Shown piece after piece: positions 44,571-51,321 of a stretch of DNA of 64,000 bases; within the stretch, counting starts at the first letter, position 1, and the number at the start of each line of letters is the position of its first letter. Source of the stretch: a virus; the IMG/VR virus record IMGVR_UViG_3300021964_000039, positions 1-64,000 of that record; one strand, 5' to 3'. Below the pieces are notes generated by a model. The model worked only from the letters and a program-made list of their open reading frames with translations, was not told the DNA's origin and did no database searches. The translations under genes and the position numbers were made by a program.

Positions 44571-45197
44571 ATGGCTATTTCAACACTATCAAAATTAACT
44601 GTGCCGCTAGATAGCGATAACAGTGCAACTAATCAGGGCTTATTAATGCCTAAGTTGCAGTATCGCTTTAGAGTGACACTGGAAAACTTTGGTGTGTCGA
44701 CTCCTACAACAGAGCTTACAAAACAAGTTATGGACGTTACTCGTCCAACAGTATCGTTTGATCAAATTACTCTTGATGCATATAACTCACGTGTGTATTT
44801 GGCAGGTAAGCATACTTGGGAGCCGATTACACTTAACTTGCGTGAAGACGTAAACAATAATGTACAAAAACTTGTTGGCGAACAGTTACAGAAACAATTC
44901 GACTTCTTCGAACAGGCAAGTGCTGCATCAGGTATAGATTATAAGTTCTTAACAAGAATGGAAATACTTGACGGTGGTAACGGTATAAATGAACCAAATG
45001 TATTAGAAACTTTTGAATTATACGGTTGTTACATAGAAAATGCAAATTATAACAGTTTAAATTATACAACTAATGATCCTGTTAATGTAACACTACAAAT
45101 ACGTTATGATAATGCTATCCAATCACCACAAGGTACAGGTATTGGTACAGCAATCGGACGTACTACAAATACTTTAGTTACCGGCGGCGGCCTATAA
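44571..45197 (+). CDS. gp19: Tail tube protein gp19 (208 aa)
   Basis: Forms the inner tube inside the sheath. MPKLQYRFRVTLENFGV, TELTKQVMDVTRPTVSFDQ, TLDAYNSRVYLAGKHTWEPI and DPVNVTLQIRYDNAIQ are the usual gp19 blocks; the length is close to T4 gp19 (163) plus N- and C-terminal extensions. It follows gp18 by 43 bases as in T4, with its own late octamer (44543) and ACAGGAG SD. A stem-loop at 45220 ends the gp18-gp19 unit. In T4 the next gene would be the portal gp20, but here it is not. Confidence 0.92.
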   Translation: MAISTLSKLTVPLDSDNSATNQGLLMPKLQYRFRVTLENFGVSTPTTELTKQVMDVTRPTVSFDQITLDAYNSRVYLAGKHTWEPITLNLREDVNNNVQKLVGEQLQKQFDFFEQASAASGIDYKFLTRMEILDGGNGINEPNVLETFELYGCYIENANYNSLNYTTNDPVNVTLQIRYDNAIQSPQGTGIGTAIGRTTNTLVTGGGL

Positions 45198-45219
45198 TAA
45201 CAAAATAATAGCCAATATA

Positions 45220-45242
45220 GAAAGGGGACTTAGTCCCCTTTC
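45220..45242 (+). terminator. Stem-loop after gp19
   Basis: GAAAGGGGAC (45220-45229) pairs with GTCCCCTTTC (45233-45242) around a 3-base loop. The downstream T tract is weak and part of the stem, so efficiency is uncertain. It lies after the sheath-tube unit and before the next late promoter. Confidence 0.6.
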
Positions 45243-45272
45243 CTTATGATTATATACGTACTTTAAACATAA

Positions 45273-45280
45273 GATAAATA
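45273..45280 (+). promoter_or_regulatory. Late promoter octamer GATAAATA, five bases from ATG of the baseplate-like gene
   Basis: The five bases 45281-45285 separate it from the ATG (45286); the predicted +1 is the A. No SD. Confidence 0.72.
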
Positions 45281-45285
45281 ATAGT

Positions 45286-46377
45286 ATGGCAGGTAACAAT
45301 AATTTTGCAGACAATTTACTATCGGGTCTCCTAAATCCTAAAGGAAATTTAGGTGATTTCCAACATGCGGCACGTCTTTATGTTGATGATTATTTCAGGT
45401 TAGCACCTAAAACTAAATTTCTATATTTTGTTAACTGGAAAATAAATGAAGAAGTACAACAACTTTTTCTTAAAGGAGCCCAGCAAAAACATTTATTAGA
45501 AGCTGCTCTACTTGTTAAATCTATTGATTTGCCGTCATTAGACATGCGTGTTGAAACAAAGAATTCTTACAATAGAAAGAAGAATTACCATACAGGCATA
45601 ACCTATGATCCTATAAATGTTACAATGCATGACGATAATTATAGCACAACAACTGCTTTACTAGAAGCATATTACAGATACAACTATGCTGACGGTAATG
45701 CACTTAAAGAACAAAACGACCCAAGGTATGCATCTAGAAATACATACGGTAATAGTGAAACTAGAAAATATAAGTACGGATTAGATTATAGTTATGCTAA
45801 TAATCCTTTACAGATTAAAAGACCTTTCTTTGATAGTTTTGATATATACCAATTTTCGAGAAAATTCTTTACAAAATTTAGTTTAATAAATCCTATCATA
45901 ACTAATATTCAACACGATACCATGGACCAGTCTGATGGACAAACACCATCACAAAATAGATTTTCACTAATGTACGAAGCAGTAGTATACGGCCAAGGAG
46001 AAATTAAAGATGGTGATCCTGCAGGATTTGCTGAAATACATTATGACAAAACACCAAGTCCTCTAAGTTTAGAAGGTGGTGGTATTTCAAGTTTCTTTGG
46101 CTCAGGAGGAGCAATTGAAGGCGTAGGGAAATTGGGATTATTACTAGGTGGTGAAAACCCATCTTTGTTGACAGCTGCTATAGTTGCAGGTAACCTTGCA
46201 AATAACTCAAAAGATTTAGATAGCGAAAAATTTAAAGCTGAAGCGACTGCAATAACAATCAATCAAATAACAAGTATTCAACCTGAGGATGTTTCTGGAC
46301 AATATTCAAGTATAAGTGCTGATATTCCAGTAACTGGTAATGAACCAGTCACATCAACAGACCAAAGGAAAGCATAA
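45286..46377 (+). CDS. Probable baseplate/tail-tube-cap protein (363 aa)
   Basis: Beta-rich with the tail-tube-like blocks FRLAPKTKFLYFVNWKIN, LLVKSIDLPSLDMRVETKN, INVTMHDDNYSTTTALLEAY and MYEAVVYGQGEIKDGDPAGF. Such tube-fold proteins (gp48/gp54 in T4) nucleate the tube on the baseplate; assignment to one of them is not possible by eye. The C-terminal 120 residues are Ser/Gly-rich (ISSFFGSGGAIEGVGK). The octamer GATAAATA is exactly five bases before the ATG and no SD is present, which predicts a leaderless late mRNA. Confidence 0.55.
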   Translation: MAGNNNFADNLLSGLLNPKGNLGDFQHAARLYVDDYFRLAPKTKFLYFVNWKINEEVQQLFLKGAQQKHLLEAALLVKSIDLPSLDMRVETKNSYNRKKNYHTGITYDPINVTMHDDNYSTTTALLEAYYRYNYADGNALKEQNDPRYASRNTYGNSETRKYKYGLDYSYANNPLQIKRPFFDSFDIYQFSRKFFTKFSLINPIITNIQHDTMDQSDGQTPSQNRFSLMYEAVVYGQGEIKDGDPAGFAEIHYDKTPSPLSLEGGGISSFFGSGGAIEGVGKLGLLLGGENPSLLTAAIVAGNLANNSKDLDSEKFKAEATAITINQITSIQPEDVSGQYSSISADIPVTGNEPVTSTDQRKA

Positions 46378-46388
46378 GGAAGACAAAA

Positions 46389-46763
46389 ATGCAAACAGAC
46401 TACAATGAAGCAATTATAAGTAAAAAAGATAGTGCAGATTCTGTTGTTGGTTACTTTGATACATATTTTGATGCACCTATTTCATATGCACAAAATGAAT
46501 TAGATGCTGTAGTAGGATTTTTCCAAAATGCAGGCTTTGGACAAGAGTCAGCAACTAGTATCGCAGGAGTATTGTTGTTTCAAGCAAAATTAGAAAATGT
46601 TCCAGTAATGAAACTAATTGATACATTAAAGCAATACACACCTCCACAACTATCACAAGTAGTGAGCCAGATTGTAAATAATTATAGATCTAATACTAGT
46701 GCAATAGGTTACAAAAGTGACAGACCACCTAGTGATTATGCAAGTAGAAACATAAAGGCTTAA
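46389..46763 (+). CDS. Small tail/baseplate-associated protein (124 aa)
   Basis: A short helical protein: FFQNAGFGQESATSIAGVLLFQAK, then VPVMKLIDTLKQYTPPQLSQ, ending RPPSDYASRNIKA. This end resembles small virion proteins near baseplate genes in marine T4-like phages, but I do not know a named family. There is no signal peptide or membrane segment. It lies 11 bases after the preceding baseplate-like gene and 2 bases before gp4, with an AAGGAAG SD, so it belongs to the same late unit. A structural or assembly role is inferred. Confidence 0.5.
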   Translation: MQTDYNEAIISKKDSADSVVGYFDTYFDAPISYAQNELDAVVGFFQNAGFGQESATSIAGVLLFQAKLENVPVMKLIDTLKQYTPPQLSQVVSQIVNNYRSNTSAIGYKSDRPPSDYASRNIKA

Positions 46764-46765
46764 TA

Positions 46766-47200
46766 ATGGCCAAATTCGCTCAGGGTAAGTTTAAACCCAA
46801 AAATCCTGACAAATATATGGGAAACAGAACTCCTACTTATCGCAGTAGTTGGGAATTTGCATTTATGAGATTTTGTGATGAACATCCTAGTGTATCAAAA
46901 TGGGCTAGTGAGAGTATTAAAATTCCTTATAGGAATCCATTAACAGGTAAGCAAACAATTTATGTTCCTGATTTTTTTGTAGTATATATTGACAAAAAAG
47001 GAAAACAACGAGTTGAACTAATAGAAGTCAAACCCGAAAATCAAACTATAAGAGAAAAGTTAGGTAGAAGCAAAGCAAATCAGGCGCATTGGGTTTTGAA
47101 TCAAGCAAAATGGGAAGCGGCTAGAGCATATTGCAAACAAAAAGGAATATTCTTTAGAATAGTAAACGAGTCTGATATATTTCATAACGGAAGAAGATAA
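46766..47200 (+). CDS. gp4: Head completion protein gp4 (144 aa)
   Basis: In T4, gp4 acts on packaged heads so that tails can join; it has a TnsA-like endonuclease fold. The protein shows GKFKPKNPDKYMGNRTPTYR, SSWEFAFMRFCDEHPSVSKW, ASESIKIPYRNPLTGK, YVPDFFVVYIDKKGKQRVEL, IEVKPENQT and AKWEAARAYCKQKGIFFRIV. The D...E-x-K arrangement (VPDFF, IEVKP) is the nuclease core. The length matches T4 gp4 (150). Its stop codon overlaps the ATG of the sulfotransferase gene by one base. Confidence 0.9.
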   Translation: MAKFAQGKFKPKNPDKYMGNRTPTYRSSWEFAFMRFCDEHPSVSKWASESIKIPYRNPLTGKQTIYVPDFFVVYIDKKGKQRVELIEVKPENQTIREKLGRSKANQAHWVLNQAKWEAARAYCKQKGIFFRIVNESDIFHNGRR

Positions 47201-47817
47201 TGGCAATTATGGTAAAAGACCCCTACCACGCAACATTTATACATATTGCAAAAACAGGAGGCAGTAGCGTTACTGTTTGGTTAAAAAGTAATTTTGATGT
47301 GTATACTACAAAAACTAAGATGGGCGCAGATGTATACCAAACTAAAAGAGTATTTGATACAGATAATATTGGTTGGACGTTTTGTACAGTAAGAAATCCT
47401 TGGAGGATTGCAGTTAGCTGGTATAGTTTTTTGTGCTTACAAAATCAAGGACGTATAAAGCATGTATTAGAATCAGATCAGGTGTTATCAAATAAGAAAA
47501 AATATAATTTAGATTATTTGTATGCTGAAAAAAGTAGATTAGAAAAAGGGTTTGAAAGATGGGTAACGTATGGACTAAGAACACCTTTGTGGAAAAAAGC
47601 TGAACAGTGTGATTATGTTATGAAATTAGAAACCATACATAGAGATTTCAAAGAAGTACAAAAAAGATTAGGATGCTATACAGTGTTACCTCATCTTATG
47701 AGAAGTGATATTAACCGTGCAAGTTGGCAGTCATACTATACAAATAAAGAAACTATAGATATTGTAGCAAATCATTACAAAAAAGATATTGAACTGTATG
47801 GGTACGACTTCAGCTAA
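47200..47817 (+). CDS. Sulfotransferase-family protein, copy 1 (205 aa)
   Basis: PAPS-dependent sulfotransferases carry a P-loop-like 5'-phosphosulfate site, here HIAKTGGSSV (15-24), and a 3'-phosphate site, here VRNPWRIAVSWY (64-75). The protein is shorter than typical carbohydrate sulfotransferases but keeps both sites. It would add sulfate to a sugar or peptide. It sits between gp4 and the gp16-like gene, inside the virion assembly region, with a one-base overlap with gp4; this suggests a late-expressed moron. A second, more divergent copy is at 58633. Confidence 0.82.
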   Translation: MAIMVKDPYHATFIHIAKTGGSSVTVWLKSNFDVYTTKTKMGADVYQTKRVFDTDNIGWTFCTVRNPWRIAVSWYSFLCLQNQGRIKHVLESDQVLSNKKKYNLDYLYAEKSRLEKGFERWVTYGLRTPLWKKAEQCDYVMKLETIHRDFKEVQKRLGCYTVLPHLMRSDINRASWQSYYTNKETIDIVANHYKKDIELYGYDFS

Positions 47818-47820
47818 ATA
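47813..47820 (+). promoter_or_regulatory. Late promoter octamer GCTAAATA before the gp16-like gene
   Basis: Overlaps the sulfotransferase stop codon (47815-47817); expected +1 near 47826. A four-codon ATG at 47831 precedes the gp16-like start, whose SD is GGAAG. Confidence 0.65.
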
Positions 47821-47841
47821 GTAGTATATTATGGAAGTGTC

Positions 47842-48336
47842 ATGACTAAAAAATTAGAAGAATTATTAAATTTACCTGATAGTAAAGAAATAATAGACGA
47901 AGCAAAAACAAAAGAAACAAAAACCGAAATTGTTGAATCAGAACAAACAATTAGAGACATTGCCGAGTTTGATAAAATTGCTGGAGCTTTACCTAGTGTA
48001 AAAGGTTTAGGCGAAAAAGCAGACGTAGAGTTAGATGATATTGCACAACGGGCTTTAAGCAGTTATGAAGATTTAATGGATCTAGGAATGAATGTTGAAA
48101 GCAGATACAGTGGCAGGGTATTTGAAGTTGCAGGTAGTATGTTAAAAACTAGTTTAGATGCAAAAGTTGCTAAACTAGATAAAAAACTGAAAATGATAGA
48201 CCTACAACTTAAAAAAGAAAAATTAGATAAAGACAGCTCATCAAGCGACGGTGACCTTGTTAACGGGGAAGGCTATGTTGTTACAGATAGAAACAGCCTA
48301 CTTGAACGGTTAAAAGGCATGCAGAATGATAAATAG
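47842..48336 (+). CDS. gp16: Terminase small subunit, gp16-like (164 aa)
   Basis: Highly charged and helical: an acidic N-terminus, central ALSSYEDLMDLGMNVESRY, then SMLKTSLDAKVAKLDKKLKM (likely coiled coil) and a C-terminal YVVTDRNSLLERLKGMQ. The same length and layout as T4 gp16, including the short hydrophobic end that contacts gp17. It recognises phage DNA and stimulates the gp17 ATPase. Three genes separate it from gp17 here, whereas they are adjacent in T4. A late octamer is at 47813, and GGAAG is the SD. Confidence 0.68.
   Translation: MTKKLEELLNLPDSKEIIDEAKTKETKTEIVESEQTIRDIAEFDKIAGALPSVKGLGEKADVELDDIAQRALSSYEDLMDLGMNVESRYSGRVFEVAGSMLKTSLDAKVAKLDKKLKMIDLQLKKEKLDKDSSSSDGDLVNGEGYVVTDRNSLLERLKGMQNDK
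48328..48335 (+). promoter_or_regulatory. Late promoter octamer GATAAATA before the core-like protein gene
   Basis: Overlaps the gp16-like stop codon; expected +1 near 48341, leader about 17 bases. Confidence 0.65.
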
Positions 48337-48357
48337 TTTATAAGATAGGATGTTACA

Positions 48358-48915
48358 ATGAAAACATTTAAAGATTTTTTGACAGAAGGCAAAAAGACCT
48401 ATAGTTTCAAAATTGGTATTGCGGGTCAGTTGCCTGAAAACATAGAAGATACTTTAGAAACTTGCTTGGAAAAATACAATATAGTAAATTTTTCTAAGTC
48501 AAAGACAACTCCTATACAAGAAAGACCACTAGATTTTCCGCAGTTACAAAATATGGAAGTAACTTATTTTGAAACTGAAGTAAATTATCCTACTACTGTA
48601 CAGGTAATGCAAGAGTATTTGGCAAGAGGTTGTGATATTGATCAAGGACACATTATTGTTCGTAGTCCTGATGAACCACAAGAGCTTTATCAAGCACCTA
48701 AATCAGAAGAACCTTATGAAGCAATGCTTACAAAAGAAGATATGGGCGGTGAGAGCGCACAAGATAGTGTAGCCGGAAATCGTGTTATGGACCTGCTTAA
48801 AGAGCTAGAAGTAGCTAGAAAAGAAAGAGGACATGACGGTGCTGAAGGTGCTCCAACTGGTGAATCAAGTGATATTACACTAGAAACAAACGACAAAAGC
48901 CCGATAGGAAGTTAA
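48358..48915 (+). CDS. Putative prohead core/internal protein with targeting-like N-terminus (185 aa)
   Basis: The first 13 residues MKTFKDFLTEGKK closely resemble the capsid-targeting leader of T4 internal proteins (MKT-[YF]-x-[ED]-F-[IL]-x-E). The middle (EVTYFETEVNYPTTVQVMQE and YLARGCDIDQGHIIVRSPDE) is an alpha/beta segment, and the last 60 residues are acidic and disordered. In T4 such proteins enter the prohead and are trimmed by gp21. It lies between gp16 and gp17, with a late octamer overlapping the gp16 stop (48328). Targeting is inferred from the short motif alone. Confidence 0.5.
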   Translation: MKTFKDFLTEGKKTYSFKIGIAGQLPENIEDTLETCLEKYNIVNFSKSKTTPIQERPLDFPQLQNMEVTYFETEVNYPTTVQVMQEYLARGCDIDQGHIIVRSPDEPQELYQAPKSEEPYEAMLTKEDMGGESAQDSVAGNRVMDLLKELEVARKERGHDGAEGAPTGESSDITLETNDKSPIGS

Positions 48916-48917
48916 TT

Positions 48918-49685
48918 ATGGAATTAAAAAATTTACTACAACAAATGAAAGACATTGAAACTGCAGAGGCATTAAAAGAGAATCCTATGCCATCAGGAAT
49001 GCCTCCAATGGGTGCTCCACAAATGGACCAAGGATCTCCAGTTTCAATGAATGTAAGTCTTAATGCTAGTGGAAAAGATCACGTTGAAGATTTAATAGAT
49101 ATGATGAAAAACGCTGGCTTAGGTAGTGCAAAAGAAGTAGATCAAGATATGATGCCTGTAAGACAAGATATGGAAAGACTACAAAAAGTTTTTTCTAAAG
49201 GTGATGATAAAGATGGTAAACTTGATTTAGATATAGATGGTGATAATCAGCCTGATTTAGATACCGAAGGTTATGACAACGAACCTGAAGATGAATATCA
49301 AGATACAGAATATATGACTAAAGATTTGTCAGGTGGCCTAAATAGAGAAAAAGATAAACATGCATTGAGAGCAAAAGATCCAGCAATTCATGTAGAAGAT
49401 ATTAAAGCAATTCTTCAATCAGCATTATCTGAAAAAATGAAGAGCAAAAAAAGCAAAAAACCAAATGATGGTAATCTCGCAAACAATGCTAAGCCATATG
49501 ATAAAGTAACAAGAGCAGACGTTATTGCAGGAGCTACTGGCAATGACGAAATGGGCGGCAAGAAAAAGAAAAGTGAAGACATTGCTATTGAAGGCCGTGG
49601 CAAGAAAAATAAAAAGAAGATGGAAGATATAAAAACTGTCGAAGGCAGAGGACGCGGCAGAGGACGCGGCAAAGGAAAAAAATAA
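48918..49685 (+). CDS. Acidic/basic low-complexity virion or core protein (255 aa)
   Basis: The N-terminal third is Met/Pro-rich (NPMPSGMPPMGAPQM), the centre acidic with a Ca-binding-like DLDIDGDNQPDLD, and the end strongly basic: KKSKKPND, GGKKKKSED, then RGRGRGRGKGKK. Such bipolar charge could bind DNA inside the head or act as scaffold. No known fold is recognisable. It starts two bases after the 185-residue core-like protein and is followed by a strong terminator at 49690. RGG/RGRG tails are unusual in phage proteins. Confidence 0.5.
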   Translation: MELKNLLQQMKDIETAEALKENPMPSGMPPMGAPQMDQGSPVSMNVSLNASGKDHVEDLIDMMKNAGLGSAKEVDQDMMPVRQDMERLQKVFSKGDDKDGKLDLDIDGDNQPDLDTEGYDNEPEDEYQDTEYMTKDLSGGLNREKDKHALRAKDPAIHVEDIKAILQSALSEKMKSKKSKKPNDGNLANNAKPYDKVTRADVIAGATGNDEMGGKKKKSEDIAIEGRGKKNKKKMEDIKTVEGRGRGRGRGKGKK

Positions 49686-49689
49686 ATCA

Positions 49690-49715
49690 ATAGCGCCGGA
49701 AGGCGCTATTTTTTT
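49690..49715 (+). terminator. Rho-independent terminator before gp17
   Basis: ATAGCGCC (49690-49697), a GGAA tetraloop, GGCGCTAT (49702-49709) and seven T residues (49709-49715). An 8-bp stem with four G:C pairs in the lower stem and a stable GNRA loop, directly before the gp17 late octamer. Confidence 0.9.
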
Positions 49716-49716
49716 G

Positions 49717-49724
49717 GTTAAATA
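49717..49724 (+). promoter_or_regulatory. Late promoter octamer GTTAAATA, five bases from the gp17 ATG
   Basis: Directly after the terminator at 49690; the five bases 49725-49729 lead to the ATG at 49730, so +1 is predicted on the A. No SD. Confidence 0.72.
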
Positions 49725-49729
49725 CTTTC

Positions 49730-51310
49730 ATGAGTAAATCACTTGACGGCGTATTAACTAAAAAAGCCAATCAAAAAGAAACATATTCTGAAGAGCAAAT
49801 TGCAGACATAATGGCGTGTATGGATCCTGCTGATGGATATCTATACTTTGCACGTAAGTTTGCATTTATACAGCATCCGGTAAAGGGCAAATTACTTTTT
49901 GATCCTTTTGAGTACCAAGTAAGGTTATTACACAGTTATCATAATCATCGATTTAACATCAATATGTTGCCAAGGCAGACAGGTAAAACTACCTGTGCGG
50001 CAATATATCTTATATGGTATGCAATGTTTCATCCTGACCAAACAATATTAATTGCAGCTCACAAATACACAGGCTCACAAGAAATCATGCAACGCATACG
50101 ATATGTTTATGAAACCTGTCCTGACCATATTCGTGCAGGTGTTACAAATTATAATAAGGGTAGTATTGAATTTGAAAATGGATCACGTATAGTAAGTGCA
50201 ACTACAACGGGCAACACAGGACGTGGTATGTCCATATCATTACTATACTGTGACGAGTTTGCATTTGTACAACCTAATATTGCAGACGAATTTTGGACTT
50301 CAATATCTCCTACACTTGCAACAGGTGGTCGTGCTATTATTACAAGTACTCCTAACTCAGACGAAGATACATTTGCCAATATTTGGAAACAAGCAGAACA
50401 AAAATTTGATGAACATGGCAACGAAAGTGATACAGGTGTAAACGGATTCTTTTCATTTACTTGTCATTGGAATGAACACCCTGACAGAGATGAAGAATGG
50501 AAATCGGCTGAAATTGGGCGTATTGGTGAAGAAAGATTTAGACGAGAATATGGATGCGAGTTTCTAGTATTTGATGAAACATTAATCAATAGCATACATC
50601 TTGTTACTATGGAGGGAATAAGTCCTATATTAAACATGGGCCAAACAAGATGGTATAAAAAACCTACTAGCCAATACACATATGCAGTAGCTCTTGATCC
50701 TAGTATGGGCACCGGAGGCGATTTTGCAGCAATACAAGTTTTTGAATTACCTACATATAAACAAGTAGCTGAGTGGCAACACAACCAAACTGCTATACCC
50801 GGGCAAATACGTGTACTGGCAGATATTTGCAATTACATAAAACAAGAATGTAAAACAGATACAAATATATACTGGAGTGTAGAAAACAATGGAATTGGTG
50901 AAGCGGCACTAATTGTAATAAATGATTTCGGAGAAGAGAATATATCCGGGATGTTTGTAAGTGAACCTATACGCAAAGGACATGTTCGCAAATTCCGTAA
51001 AGGATTTAACACTACGCACAGTACCAAAATTACTGCATGTAGTAGATTAAAAACTATGATAGAAAATGATAAGATGTCTGTGTGTAGTAAACCTTTAATA
51101 TCTGAATTAAAAAATTATGTTGCCACAGGAAGTAGTTATCAAGCAAAAGTAGGTCATAACGATGATTTAATAAGTGCAACATTGTTAGCATTAAGAATGA
51201 TGGCAGTAATGAAAGATTGGGATCCGCGAGTGTATAATACATTTACGCAGGCAGAGTCAGATGAGGATTATGACCCGCCAATGCCTATATTCATTACTAA
51301 CAGTTATTGA
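49730..51310 (+). CDS. gp17: Terminase large subunit gp17 (526 aa)
   Basis: The ATPase-nuclease motor that packages DNA. Walker A RQTGKTT (82-88), Walker B LLYCDE (171-176), STPNS coupling motif (206-210). The RNase-H-like nuclease has Asp323 (VALDPSMGTGGD), Glu385 (SVENN) and Asp478/479 (GHNDDL). The length agrees with cyanophage-type gp17. GTTAAATA ends exactly five bases before the ATG with no SD, so transcription is predicted to start on the ATG itself. A terminator separates it from the preceding unit. Confidence 0.95.
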   Translation: MSKSLDGVLTKKANQKETYSEEQIADIMACMDPADGYLYFARKFAFIQHPVKGKLLFDPFEYQVRLLHSYHNHRFNINMLPRQTGKTTCAAIYLIWYAMFHPDQTILIAAHKYTGSQEIMQRIRYVYETCPDHIRAGVTNYNKGSIEFENGSRIVSATTTGNTGRGMSISLLYCDEFAFVQPNIADEFWTSISPTLATGGRAIITSTPNSDEDTFANIWKQAEQKFDEHGNESDTGVNGFFSFTCHWNEHPDRDEEWKSAEIGRIGEERFRREYGCEFLVFDETLINSIHLVTMEGISPILNMGQTRWYKKPTSQYTYAVALDPSMGTGGDFAAIQVFELPTYKQVAEWQHNQTAIPGQIRVLADICNYIKQECKTDTNIYWSVENNGIGEAALIVINDFGEENISGMFVSEPIRKGHVRKFRKGFNTTHSTKITACSRLKTMIENDKMSVCSKPLISELKNYVATGSSYQAKVGHNDDLISATLLALRMMAVMKDWDPRVYNTFTQAESDEDYDPPMPIFITNSY

Positions 51311-51316
51311 TAAATA
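51309..51316 (+). promoter_or_regulatory. Late promoter octamer GATAAATA, five bases from ATG of the 815-residue gene
   Basis: Overlaps the gp17 stop; the five bases 51317-51321 lead to the ATG at 51322. No SD. Confidence 0.72.
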
Positions 51317-51321
51317 GTAAT

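Noticed and set aside
49415-49690. 91-codon minus-strand frame opposite the RG-rich gene
   Set aside because: Phe/Pro/Leu repeats are the mirror of AAA/AAG/CGN codons of the sense basic tail; no RBS or homologous motif.
51307-51321. TTG at 51307 as start of the 815-residue gene
   Set aside because: It lies within the gp17 end and the promoter octamer; the ATG at 51322 has the five-base spacing seen at other genes.
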